Assembly (NCBI GenBank): GCA_900549655.1
Contig: UROZ01000046.1
Span: forward strand, 1 to 13,963
Length of the DNA stretch: 13,963 nt
From: an uncultured Collinsella sp.
GTDB lineage: Bacteria > Actinomycetota > Coriobacteriia > Coriobacteriales > Coriobacteriaceae
Reading direction: 5' to 3'
Under the pieces are notes generated by a model, which saw only the letters and a program-made list of their open reading frames with translations, made no database searches and was not told where the DNA came from. The translations under genes and the position numbers were made by a program. Positions within the stretch are counted from its first letter, which is position 1. Every line of letters starts with the position of its first letter. Shown piece by piece: positions 1 through 7,593 of the stretch.

Positions 1-1
1 G

Positions 2-628
2 AGGCTCATCGTTGTCGACGACGACCGCTTGGTGGTCGATTCGCTCAAGATTATCCTGGGCGCCCAGCCGCAGATCGAGGTAGTGGGCACCGGCGCCAAC
101 GGCAACGATGCGGTGGCGCTCTACGCCGAGCACGCACCCGATATCGCACTGCTCGACATTCAGATGCCGGAGCGCGACGGCCTTTCGGCGGCACGCGAGA
201 TCCTCGATCGCGACCCTGCGGCGCGCGTGGTGTTTCTGACGACATTCTCGGATGACGAGTACATTGTGTCGGCGCTCAAACTGGGTGCCCGCGGCTATCT
301 GATCAAAACCGATGTCACCGCCATTCCGCCAGCGTTGGCGCAGGTCATGGACGGCAAACGCGTGCTCGAGGGTAAGGCGATCGAGGATATCAACTTTGAT
401 GGGGCGGACGTCGAGGCCGGCGCGACCCGCCGGCCCGCGGCCTTTGTCAGCCTGACCGACCGCGAGTTCGAAGTCGCCGAGCTCATCGCCCGCGGCCTCG
501 ACAACAAGGAGATTGCCGCCACCGCCTATATGGGCGAAGGCACCGTACGCAACCACATCAGCTCGATCCTTGCCAAAATGGGCCTGCGCAACCGCACGCA
601 GATCGCCATCGCCTACCTGCGGGGGTAA
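2..628 (+). CDS. NarL/FixJ-type response regulator, LuxR HTH output (5' end outside window)
   Basis: This is the DNA-binding half of a two-component system: a phosphorylated receiver would activate or repress transcription. The reading frame is open from base 2, so the true start lies upstream; an in-frame TTG at 29 is not the start because the acidic-pocket residues DDD come before it. The 208 visible residues hold a receiver domain (1-120) with the acidic triplet at 6-8, the phospho-acceptor Asp52 in the motif LLDIQMP, the conserved Thr80/81 and Lys102 (YLIKTD). A linker follows, then a LuxR-type helix-turn-helix (about 150-208: LTDRE, NKEIA, TVRNHISSIL). Only a few N-terminal residues should be missing compared with the family length of about 210-220. 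No partner kinase is visible; it would be expected upstream. The family assignment is firm but the target genes are unknown. Confidence 0.93.
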   Translation, partial: RLIVVDDDRLVVDSLKIILGAQPQIEVVGTGANGNDAVALYAEHAPDIALLDIQMPERDGLSAAREILDRDPAARVVFLTTFSDDEYIVSALKLGARGYLIKTDVTAIPPALAQVMDGKRVLEGKAIEDINFDGADVEAGATRRPAAFVSLTDREFEVAELIARGLDNKEIAATAYMGEGTVRNHISSILAKMGLRNRTQIAIAYLRG

Positions 629-1165
629 TTGCCCGAAGACCGACCGCCCCGGCAAAGAAAAATAGCTGCTACCGATTTAATGCCATTTCAAAACTATGTC
701 GGATTACGGGGCAAAAGTCGGAGCCCTCATCCATAGCCTCATTTTCTGCAAAATGACAGCCCATCTACCTGCGGTTTTATTTTCACGGATATCGGCATGG
801 TTGAGGGCTCGTGACTCAGCCCCGTAAACCGGCATTGTTTTGTTCGGGCGGCCCTGCACGAGCGCCTCCGCAAGTCTCGCGGGACCAAAATGATCCATTT
901 TCTTCGGCCCGCGGAGATCGGCTGACGGCGCCCGCCACGAAATCGGGCCATCTACTACGTTTGACTCGATACCCCCGACCATAACCGCTTTTCATGAAAA
1001 CCGCAGGCGTTCTACCTGCGATTTTGTTTTTGCGATTTTCTGTATGGTCGGAGGTTCGCTATCCAGCCCCGTAATCCGGCATAGTTTTTGTTCGCAGAGG
1101 CTTAGCCGCGCGCTCACGCGCGGGGCCGGTGGGGCATTTTTGCCCCGCCGGCCCCTGTTCCAGCG
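629..1165. repeat. Gene-free block of nested inverted and direct repeats
   Basis: No credible gene is present in these 537 bases. Three consecutive imperfect inverted repeats are visible: arms 689-738 with 793-842, arms 875-886 with 906-917 around a short AAAATG/CATTTT palindrome (887-901), and arms 968-986 with 1043-1063. A direct repeat links 764-846 with 1011-1094, both starting TCTACCTGCG and ending in a TTGTTCG-like tail. The box GCCCCGTAAtCCGGCAtag recurs three times: inverted near 695-713, direct near 819-836 and direct near 1066-1084. The block resembles decayed or stacked copies of an interspersed, palindrome-forming intergenic repeat. Short open frames crossing it repeat the same box (encoding NKTMPVYGA- or KTMPDYGA-like peptides) and are best explained by the DNA repeat. 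Confidence 0.7.
1122..1155 (-). terminator. GC-rich hairpin after the hydrogenase operon
   Basis: A 15-bp stem (1122-1136 with 1141-1155, one G-U pair) with a four-base loop begins 10 bases after the echF-like stop codon. A second small hairpin of GCGCG/CGCGC follows at about 1108-1121. There is no U-run directly after the stem on the minus strand, so it may be a 3'-end stabiliser or a non-canonical terminator. Confidence 0.6.
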
Positions 1166-1507
1166 CTATTCCGGCTTGGTTTCTACCGTGGGAGTCTTGT
1201 CCGCCGCAACCGGGGTACGGGCGGTGTCCATGCTCAGGCAGTGTTTGGGGCAGCTTTCGATGCACTCGCCGCACACCACGCAGGCGTACGGGTCAATCGA
1301 CCAGGTACCGCCTTTGCGATCGACCGCGAGCGCGCCCGCCGGGCAGCGACGCGCGCACATGCCGCAGCAAATGCACACGTCCATGTCGTTAACGATGTGC
1401 CCGCGCAGTCGCTCGGGTGCCGCGAGCTTCTCCTGCGGATAGCACACCGTAACCGGCTGCTTGACTATAGAGCCCAAGGCCGTCTTGGCAAATGTCAGTA
1501 AACTCAT
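1166..1507 (-). CDS. echF: Ech-type hydrogenase ferredoxin subunit, 2x[4Fe-4S]
   Basis: This 113-residue polyferredoxin-type subunit of a group 4 [NiFe] hydrogenase is related to EchF, HyfH and NuoI. It passes electrons between soluble ferredoxin and the small-subunit cluster on the cytoplasmic face of the membrane arm. Two complete 4Fe-4S motifs are visible: Cys45, 48, 51 and 55 (an additional Cys47 sits inside the first), and Cys76, 79, 82 and 86, each closing in CP. The C-terminal 20 residues are polar and unconserved. It is the last gene of the operon. Its ATG lies 7 bases after the upstream stop codon, and the GGAAAGGTAGG ribosome binding sequence overlaps that stop, which suggests coupled translation. 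The symbol rests on motif and gene order; HyfH-like is the alternative name. Confidence 0.9.
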   Translation of the reverse strand: MSLLTFAKTALGSIVKQPVTVCYPQEKLAAPERLRGHIVNDMDVCICCGMCARRCPAGALAVDRKGGTWSIDPYACVVCGECIESCPKHCLSMDTARTPVAADKTPTVETKPE

Positions 1508-1514
1508 GCCACGC

Positions 1515-2603
1515 CTACCTTTCCGTACAGCTAATGCAGGGGTCGATGGTCAGGATAATCATGGGCACGTTGGCAAGGAGCACGCCCTGCAGCGCATGTG
1601 TCAGACCCGCCAGGTTCTGCGACGTCGGCGTGCGCACGCGGAAGCGGTCCAGGTTCTTGGTGCCGTTGCCGCGTACATAGTAGTACGCCTCGCCGCGCGG
1701 CTGCTCAATCACAACCTCGCCACGCGCGCCGTCAGCCGGGGTGAGCTTGGTGCGCCCGCCGATGCCGTCGTGCGGAATCTTGCCCACAAGCTCCTTAATG
1801 ATGTCTATGGCCTGCGTGACCTCGGCACAACGCACCTGGCAGCGGGCATAGCAGTCGCCATCGGTGGCAACAATCGGCTCAAACGCGGCCAGGTCCGCAT
1901 AGGCGCCGTCGCCGAACATGCGCACGTCGTAGTCCACGCCCGAGGCGCGCCCGAATGGGCCGACCATCGAAAGCTCCAGCGCGTCTTTCTTGCTGATCAC
2001 GCCCACGCCATGCAGGCGCTCGCCGCAGCTGTCGTCGTCCAAAAAAGTATGCACCAGGGCCTCGTAGTCGGGACGCATGGCATCGAGCGTCTGGACAATG
2101 CCCGCCAGCTCGGAGTCCTCGATGTCGTGCTTAAGGCCGCCGATCTCGTTGATCGACAGAATCACGCGGCCACCGCAAGTACTCTCGAAGATCTTGAGGA
2201 TCTGCTCGCGCAGGGTCCACGAACGATAGAACAGCGCCTCCAAGCCAAAGGCATCGGCGAGCAGGCCTAGCCACAGCAGGTGCGAGTGAATGCGCGAAAG
2301 CTCGTGCAAAATGGTGCGGATATACTGCACGCGGCCGGGCACCTCGATGTCGAGCATGCGCTCGCAGGCGCTGGCATAGCCGCAGCTGTGGCCCACGGCG
2401 CAGATGCCGCAGATGCGCTCAGCGATGTAGCCAAACTGGTGCATGTCACGCTTTTCGGTGAGCTTCTCGAGTCCGCGGTGCACAAAGCCGATCTGCGGAA
2501 TTGCCTCGATAACGCGGTCGTCCTCGATCACCAGGTCCAGATGAAGCGGCTCGGGCAGCACCGGGTGCTGCGGGCCAAACGGAATAACGGAGCGATGTGC
2601 CAT
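1515..2603 (-). CDS. echE: Ech-type [NiFe] hydrogenase catalytic large subunit
   Basis: This 362-residue subunit carries the NiFe active site for reversible proton reduction to H2 and is homologous to NuoD, HycE (C-terminal part) and EchE. The N-terminal ligand motif is ERICGIC (Cys65, Cys68) followed by a conserved His at 72. The C-terminal motif is DPCISC (Cys356, Cys359), so all four nickel ligands are present. The chain ends three residues after the last ligand (TER, then stop), with no C-terminal extension for a maturation peptidase to remove. The NuoC-like domain is encoded separately, as in Ech and unlike HycE. The gene starts 5 bases after the previous stop codon. The AAGGAGG ribosome binding sequence lies within the 3' end of that upstream gene. 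Confidence 0.95.
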   Translation of the reverse strand: MAHRSVIPFGPQHPVLPEPLHLDLVIEDDRVIEAIPQIGFVHRGLEKLTEKRDMHQFGYIAERICGICAVGHSCGYASACERMLDIEVPGRVQYIRTILHELSRIHSHLLWLGLLADAFGLEALFYRSWTLREQILKIFESTCGGRVILSINEIGGLKHDIEDSELAGIVQTLDAMRPDYEALVHTFLDDDSCGERLHGVGVISKKDALELSMVGPFGRASGVDYDVRMFGDGAYADLAAFEPIVATDGDCYARCQVRCAEVTQAIDIIKELVGKIPHDGIGGRTKLTPADGARGEVVIEQPRGEAYYYVRGNGTKNLDRFRVRTPTSQNLAGLTHALQGVLLANVPMIILTIDPCISCTER

Positions 2604-2608
2604 GGACC

Positions 2609-3322
2609 TTACGCCTCCTTTTTCTGCTTGTCGCGGGCGGCCTTGGCGGCAAGCGCCGCGCGGACCTTGGCCGCTTTCTCCGGATCCATGGCGGCGAGCT
2701 TTGCCTCCATCTCGGCGGCCTTGAGCGCGGCCTTCGCAGCAGCTTCATCGTGCTGAGCATCGGAGCCGGCAGCCGCATCGGGCTGAACGGCAGCGCCCGC
2801 AGCATCGCCGGCGCCTGCGGCGCCCTCCCCCGCAGCAGCAGCGGCAGCGGCCTTCTCGGCCGCAGCCTTGCGCGCCTTGGCCTCTGCGGCGGCACGGACC
2901 TTCATGGCTTTCTCGCGCGCGGCCTTCACCTCGGGTGTGATGACGCTCATGGGCTCGGCAGTCGAGACCTGGTAGAAAAAGCCCTTAAAGTCGATCTGCA
3001 TGTCGGTGATGGCAAGCCCAAACAGGTCGTGCGCTTCGTTCTCAAACGGAAATACCGCCGGATAGTATGAGCTGATGGACGGAATCTCCTGACACTGGTC
3101 GATGCCCTCGACTACCAGGTTCTCAATCGCATAGTTACCGTCCTGAGCGATCTGCTCTTGCGCAGCGCGGACGTTGATAAACGTATAGACCAGGCGATAC
3201 GTGCCGTCGTCGACGCTGCGCTCGGCGTGCATTTGCACAAAGCGGGCACCGAAGCCCTTGAGCGCCTGCACATGCGGCAACAGCTCATCGAGCCTGACGG
3301 TGGTATAGATTGCCTTTTGCAT
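2609..3322 (-). CDS. echD: Ech-type hydrogenase 30-kDa (NuoC-like) subunit with Ala-rich tail
   Basis: Residues 1 to about 125 form the NuoC/EchD fold that helps join the small and large subunits. They include the family motif (FENEAHDLFGL, residues 94-103) and an SSYYPAVFPFE lead-in. Residues from about 132 to 237 are a low-complexity tail made mostly of Ala, Lys and Glu, with a run of about seven Ala near 158-164, probably helical or coiled and not part of the family fold. EchD proteins are normally little longer than the first domain. The start ATG overlaps the upstream stop by one base (TAATG), which points to translational coupling. The core assignment is sound; the function of the tail is unknown. 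Confidence 0.87.
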   Translation of the reverse strand: MQKAIYTTVRLDELLPHVQALKGFGARFVQMHAERSVDDGTYRLVYTFINVRAAQEQIAQDGNYAIENLVVEGIDQCQEIPSISSYYPAVFPFENEAHDLFGLAITDMQIDFKGFFYQVSTAEPMSVITPEVKAAREKAMKVRAAAEAKARKAAAEKAAAAAAAGEGAAGAGDAAGAAVQPDAAAGSDAQHDEAAAKAALKAAEMEAKLAAMDPEKAAKVRAALAAKAARDKQKKEA

Positions 3323-3939
3323 TACTCGGCCTCCTTTGCAGCGGCGGGCGTCTCGGCAGAAGCGTCGCCAGCGGCGGGCGCGGCGGGCTTCCCGGCAGGT
3401 GCGTCACCGGCACCGTCAGCCCCGGCCCCCGCAGCCACAAACCCGTCCTCGCCCAGCTCAACGCCACCGTCCCAGGTAGCGGCGCCGCCCACGGTGAGCG
3501 GGTCGCCGCCGGCACGCATCACGGCCTCCTTCTGGTCCAGGATGCCGCACGCCTCCACGATGGCATCGATCACCGTCTCGGGGCGAATGGCGCACCCGGG
3601 CGCATACACATCCACGGGAATCGCGCGGTCCACGCCGCCGATCACGTTATAGGCATCGCGGAACACGCCGCCCGAACACGCGCAGATACCGCAGGCCACC
3701 ACGCACTTGGGCTCGAGCATCTGGTTGTAGATCTGGCGCACGACGGGCAGGTTCTGGGCATTGACCGACCCCGTCACCAAAAAGATATCCGCATGCTTGG
3801 GGTTGCCGGTGTTGACCACGCCAAAGCGCTCCGCATCGAACAGTGGCGTGAGCGAGGCCAGCACCTCGATATCGCATCCGTTGCAGCTCGAGCCGTCGTA
3901 ATGAATAACCCACGGCGAGCGCGACATTTTATGATCCAT
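3322..3939 (-). CDS. echC: Ech-type hydrogenase small subunit (NuoB-like)
   Basis: This subunit holds the proximal 4Fe-4S cluster that delivers electrons to the NiFe site (NuoB/HycG/EchC family). Candidate ligands are Cys19 and Cys22 (SSCNGCD), Cys86 in GICACSGG and Cys116 in APGC. The conserved fold runs to about residue 145. It is followed by about 60 residues rich in Gly, Ala, Pro and Glu with no recognisable fold. The start at 3939 is preferred over the in-frame Met5 because an AGGAGG sequence sits 8 bases upstream of it. The gene begins 12 bases after the fused membrane subunit ends and overlaps the next gene by one base. The 205-residue length exceeds typical EchC (about 150) because of the tail. 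Confidence 0.92.
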   Translation of the reverse strand: MDHKMSRSPWVIHYDGSSCNGCDIEVLASLTPLFDAERFGVVNTGNPKHADIFLVTGSVNAQNLPVVRQIYNQMLEPKCVVACGICACSGGVFRDAYNVIGGVDRAIPVDVYAPGCAIRPETVIDAIVEACGILDQKEAVMRAGGDPLTVGGAATWDGGVELGEDGFVAAGAGADGAGDAPAGKPAAPAAGDASAETPAAAKEAE

Positions 3940-3951
3940 GGATGCCGCCTC

Positions 3952-6834
3952 CTAAATAAACACGTCGACGAGGATGGGCATAAGGTTGAGCAGGCCAAAC
4001 ACCAGCGCCACGCCCCATCCGAGCCTAAAGCAGCTGCGCCAGGTGCTGCGTGCGAAGGTGTTGTCGATCAGCACCTCGACAAAATACGTCGCAGCCATCA
4101 CGACCAGGGCTACGACCCAGCTCACCGGGTTGTCCCAAACAAAGAACATGCCCACCCACATCAAAAACAGCACGGTCTCGCACCAGTGCATGAGGGTCAT
4201 CTTGGCCAGCGTGCCGCCACTCATCTCGGTGGCGACGCCCTGGACGATCTCCTGATGCGCATGATGCGAGTACGAAAGGTCAAACGGCGACTTGCGCAGC
4301 TTGATGGTAAGCACCGCGAGCAGTGCGAGGAAAATGGGTGCGCTGTACACGACGATGGGGGCCGACTGCCCCGTCACGGCGATGGAATCGAAGCTGTCGG
4401 TGGCAAGGTACAGGCCCACACTCATCAGCAGAACGGCGGGCTCGTAACTCATGACCTGCAGCAGCTCGCGGTCGGCGCCGACCTGGGCAAACGGGCTTTG
4501 CGTCGAGGCGGACGCCAGCACCACAAAGATCGCGGCGAGGGTAACCATAAAGGCGCACAGCAGCGTGTTGGAGCCCGACACAAAGATGCCGCCGCCCACC
4601 ACGGTAAAGATGAGCGCGCACGCCATGTAGGTATCGTCCATGGTGTTTACGCTGGCAGGGGCCTTGCGCAGGAGCTTGGCCACATCGTAGAAGGGTTGCA
4701 GCAGGCGCGGGCCCACGCGGCCCTGCATGCGAGCCGAAAGCTTACGGTCAACGCCGTCGATCAGGCCGCCCACAAGCGGCGCCAGCAAGGCAAATGCCAC
4801 GGTGTCAATAAAAATGCCCACGACGCCCGAACCTTCAAAATACTTGCCGCGCAACACCGAGGGCGCGCTCATGGCAAGTCTCTCGGGCCCAATCCACGCG
4901 CAACACAGCAGCGCAAACACGATAATGCTGCAGCACACGACGCTACCCGCGGGGCCAATACGCTTCTCGCCAAGGGCGTCCTCCGAGTACCAATTGCGCT
5001 TTTCGGCCTTCACCTCGTGTCCCATCGAGCCGCGGAAATGGCGGTAATTGTCGGTTCCCACGCCCGAAAGATATACGTTGACGTGCGGCTTATTGCTCAC
5101 GCGGAATGAAGTCAGCAGCACCACGGCGATAAACGCCACGATAACCACCATCAGATACATGGCGTCCTTGCCGATAACGTACGGCACGCGGCCAAACACC
5201 ATGGCCAAGTAAGGCGACACCAGACCGCTCGAGATAACCGGGAACGCCACACAGCACAGAATCAGCAGTGAGGCGATGGTGTTGAGCGCCATCCATTCGG
5301 TCTTATGGACATTGACCTCAACGTTTTGAGCCGTGGGGTCAACGCCCGAAAGCTTGGCAAGCCACTTGCCCCAGAAGTAAAACGTCGCGGCCGAGCCAAA
5401 GGCCAGCACCATAATCATGAGCACGTTGCCGGTCTGGGCAAACGCCACCAGGGCGCCCCATTTGGACACGAGCATGCCAAACGGCGCCACGAACATGCCC
5501 ATGATGCCCAGCATCATCAGACGCGTCAGATGCGGCATGCGGCTGAACATACCGTCCATGTCCTCGATATTGCGGCTGCCGATATGATGCTCGGCCGTGC
5601 CCACGCACAGGAACAGCAGCGACTTGGCCACCGTGTGGAACAGGATCAGGAAGATGGCGGCCCACACGGCCTCGGGCGCGCCGACGCCCAGGCAGGCGCT
5701 GATAAGGCCCAGGTTGGAGATGGTGGAGTACGCGAGCACGCGTTTGGCGTTGCTCTGCGAGATGGCCATGAGGGCAGCGAGCAAAAACGTGATGGCACCC
5801 ACACTCGTGACCATAAAGCCAGTCACGGGATAGATGGCATAGAGCGGGCTCAGCTTGACCATTAGGAACACGCCGGCTTTGACCATGGTTGACGAGTGCA
5901 GCAGGGCGCTCGTGGGCGTGGGGGCAACCATGGCGCCGAGCAGCCAAGTGTGGAACGGCATCTGTGCGGCCTTGGTGAGCGCGGCGAGCGACAGCAGAAC
6001 GACCGGCATCACCAGCAGCGCGGACTGCGCGGTACCGGCGCCGGAAAGCTCGATCATACCCGAGATGGTCAACGGCATGCCGTTAACGTGCAGGTACATG
6101 AGTCCGGCCAAAAACGCGATGCCGCCCAGCATGTTGAGGATGATCTGGGTGAAGGCGTTTTTGATGGCCTCGGGTGTGCGCGTGTATCCGATCATAAGGA
6201 ACGAGCACACGGTGGTGATTTCCCAGCCGCAGAACAGCCACTCAAGGTTGTCGCTCGTCACGATGACGAACATGGCCGAGAGGAACAAGAACATAAGCGC
6301 CAGGAACTGCGGGCGACGGTCGGGCGCGGTCTGCCCACGCAGCGCGGCCTCGTGCTCGTCGTGGGCCTGGAAGTCCTTCATGTAGCCCAGGGCATACACG
6401 CAGATCAGGCTGCCGACGATACCGACGGCGAGGACCATGATCACGCTCATGTAGTCCAGGTAGAGCGGCGTCGCCGTGACGGCCTCGGCCGTGGGCAGCG
6501 TCATGGCTGCAAAGACGAGCGAACCCACCAGCTGGACTATGCCGAGCAACGTGGTGAGCGCGTTCCTATATTTGTACGCGTTGTACAGGATTACGGCGCA
6601 CAGGATGACGTCGATGACGGAGCTGATGATCGAGAGCACATGCGAGGTGCCGGGGGCAACCTCAAAGCTCTGCGGACCCGTGCCAAAAAACATGACGGCG
6701 ACTACAACTGTCACCGCCATAATAATGCCGGAACCTATGAGCCCCACCGCATCGCGGGCGCGGTCACCGCGCGCGCGCAGCATGCCCAGCGCCGGTACCA
6801 GCGGAAACAGGGTAAGGAAATACAGTAGCGTCAT
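3952..6834 (-). CDS. Fused hydrogenase membrane subunits: EchA (antiporter-like) + EchB (NuoH-like)
   Basis: This 960-residue integral membrane protein is the ion-pumping and anchoring part of the hydrogenase. Residues 1 to about 580 match the NuoL/HyfB/EchA antiporter family, with many hydrophobic helices. Ion-path residues are visible: Glu205 (GWEITTVCSF), Lys288 (TKAAQMPFHTW), His313 (PTSALLHSSTMVKAG), and His400/Lys404 (FHTVAKSLLF). After a polar linker (about 580-625) a further helix leads into the NuoH/HycD/EchB domain (about 665-960), shown by GRVGPRLLQPFYDVAKLLRK (705-724) and SPFDLSYSHHAHQEIV (849-864). These are separate genes in Ech, Hyc and Hyf operons; here the frame is continuous with no stop between them. 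The ATG follows a GGGGGAG ribosome binding sequence. It is the first gene of the operon. Both family calls are firm; the fusion is read directly from the sequence. Confidence 0.93.
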   Translation of the reverse strand: MTLLYFLTLFPLVPALGMLRARGDRARDAVGLIGSGIIMAVTVVVAVMFFGTGPQSFEVAPGTSHVLSIISSVIDVILCAVILYNAYKYRNALTTLLGIVQLVGSLVFAAMTLPTAEAVTATPLYLDYMSVIMVLAVGIVGSLICVYALGYMKDFQAHDEHEAALRGQTAPDRRPQFLALMFLFLSAMFVIVTSDNLEWLFCGWEITTVCSFLMIGYTRTPEAIKNAFTQIILNMLGGIAFLAGLMYLHVNGMPLTISGMIELSGAGTAQSALLVMPVVLLSLAALTKAAQMPFHTWLLGAMVAPTPTSALLHSSTMVKAGVFLMVKLSPLYAIYPVTGFMVTSVGAITFLLAALMAISQSNAKRVLAYSTISNLGLISACLGVGAPEAVWAAIFLILFHTVAKSLLFLCVGTAEHHIGSRNIEDMDGMFSRMPHLTRLMMLGIMGMFVAPFGMLVSKWGALVAFAQTGNVLMIMVLAFGSAATFYFWGKWLAKLSGVDPTAQNVEVNVHKTEWMALNTIASLLILCCVAFPVISSGLVSPYLAMVFGRVPYVIGKDAMYLMVVIVAFIAVVLLTSFRVSNKPHVNVYLSGVGTDNYRHFRGSMGHEVKAEKRNWYSEDALGEKRIGPAGSVVCCSIIVFALLCCAWIGPERLAMSAPSVLRGKYFEGSGVVGIFIDTVAFALLAPLVGGLIDGVDRKLSARMQGRVGPRLLQPFYDVAKLLRKAPASVNTMDDTYMACALIFTVVGGGIFVSGSNTLLCAFMVTLAAIFVVLASASTQSPFAQVGADRELLQVMSYEPAVLLMSVGLYLATDSFDSIAVTGQSAPIVVYSAPIFLALLAVLTIKLRKSPFDLSYSHHAHQEIVQGVATEMSGGTLAKMTLMHWCETVLFLMWVGMFFVWDNPVSWVVALVVMAATYFVEVLIDNTFARSTWRSCFRLGWGVALVFGLLNLMPILVDVFI

Positions 6835-6862
6835 ACCATCACTCCCCCATGCAAAAACGCTG

Positions 6863-6889
6863 CAATTGTTTAACGTTATAGCTCAATTG
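6863..6889. promoter_or_regulatory. Candidate operator upstream of the hydrogenase operon
   Basis: Two CAATTG palindromes (6863-6868 and 6884-6889) flank a TAACGTTA palindrome (6871-6878), 29 to 55 bases upstream of the fused echA-echB start. The cluster is A+T-rich in a G+C-rich setting, and on the minus strand it contains TATAAC as a possible -10. No convincing -35 is seen. Regulatory function is inferred from position and symmetry only. The rest of 6835-7083 shows nothing beyond a GGGCATGCCC palindrome at 6946-6955. Confidence 0.25.
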
Positions 6890-7083
6890 AGGAGCAGCAG
6901 CGGCAGGTTTTCGGTCAACTGGGGAGTTTTAGGCGTACGGGGTAAGGGCATGCCCGCTTTGGAACAGAGAGGCGACGCTCCCCCTATTGCAGCGATGGGC
7001 GCGCGGGCACTGCACGCGGTTTATTGGCCACTTTGAAGGATGTCCCGATAGGCACGCGGCGATCCGAAAAGTCGGCACGGCAA

Positions 7084-7107
7084 GAAAAATGCGCCCCCGT
7101 GGGCGCA
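7084..7107 (-). terminator. Rho-independent terminator of the HTH gene
   Basis: On the minus strand a 7-bp stem (7101-7107 with 7090-7096, four-base loop) is followed directly by TTTTTC, 13 bases after the stop of the helix-turn-helix gene. It has the canonical form. Confidence 0.8.
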
Positions 7108-7119
7108 CCATCCCGTTCG

Positions 7120-7514
7120 CTATTCCGCCTTTTTAACGCGCGGCTTGCGACCCCGCGGCTTATCGACCAGCGCCGCCTCGCCGCCGTCGCGGTACAGGCG
7201 GCACCAAGCCTTGACCGAAGACTCGCTGGTGATCTTGTGCTTGATCATGGCCTCGCGAACCGTCAGGCCGTTTTCCAGACGATCCTTAACCACGGCGAGC
7301 TTTACGTCGTACGAATAGGTGTGATGGCGAGCGCCCGCGTTGAGCACAGCGTCGGCACCGCCCACGGCATATGCACGGGCCCACTGACGAGCCGTGGCCT
7401 GGGGAATGCCGAGCTTTGCAGCGAGGGCGCGGTGACCGACCCCTCTTGGAGGATCTCGACGGCACGCTGCCTAACCTCGGGCGCATGCGTGCGAGTCCTA
7501 GTTGCTTCCGACAT
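7120..7514 (-). pseudogene. IS150 InsJ-like double helix-turn-helix protein, frameshifted
   Basis: Two overlapping minus-strand frames together encode one protein. The first frame (ATG at 7514, or GTG at 7523) gives MSEATRTRTHAPEVRQRAVE. The second picks up with HRALAAKLGIPQATARQW and runs to the stop at 7120. The join is a run of four Gs (plus-strand 7440-7443); adding one G restores a single frame of about 131 residues. The joined product has two helix-turn-helix units, around residues 15-50 and 65-115, then a basic PRGRKPRVKK end. This layout resembles the N-terminal half of IS150 InsJ (IS3-family OrfA), but the coiled-coil C-terminus, the DDE transposase OrfB and terminal repeats are all absent nearby. 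It could be an IS remnant, a domesticated DNA-binding gene with a recent mutation, a programmed -1 slip, or a sequencing error. Confidence 0.7.
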
Positions 7515-7564
7515 ACCTGCCACTTCTTAGCCTTAACCGTTAATCTGCTTTCTTACGTGCACGC

Positions 7565-7593
7565 TAGATAGTAGCATTTTGCTGTTTGCTCAA
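7565..7593 (-). promoter_or_regulatory. Candidate sigma70-type promoter of the HTH gene
   Basis: On the minus strand TTGAGC (7588-7593) and TATCTA (7565-7570) are separated by 17 bases, 51 bases before the ATG at 7514. The match to consensus is partial, but spacing and position fit. Confidence 0.4.

Noticed and set aside
704..1274. Short minus-strand frames in the 629-1165 gap as small proteins
   Set aside because: They repeat the same peptide because they cross copies of the DNA repeat; they have no good ribosome binding site and one overlaps the echF-like gene in another frame.
3310..5109. Plus-strand 599-residue open frame antisense to the hydrogenase genes
   Set aside because: His/Arg/Gln/Ala-rich composition without any family motif; it is the shadow of G+C-rich minus-strand genes whose motifs are clear.
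1166..6834. Calling the operon complex I (nuo) or formate hydrogenlyase
   Set aside because: The large subunit has all four NiFe cysteine ligands, unlike NuoD. No NuoEFG-type or formate dehydrogenase gene is present, and NuoC- and NuoD-like parts are separate, unlike HycE.
7120..7523. A complete insertion sequence around the HTH gene
   Set aside because: No OrfB/DDE transposase, terminal inverted repeats or target duplication can be seen on either side.
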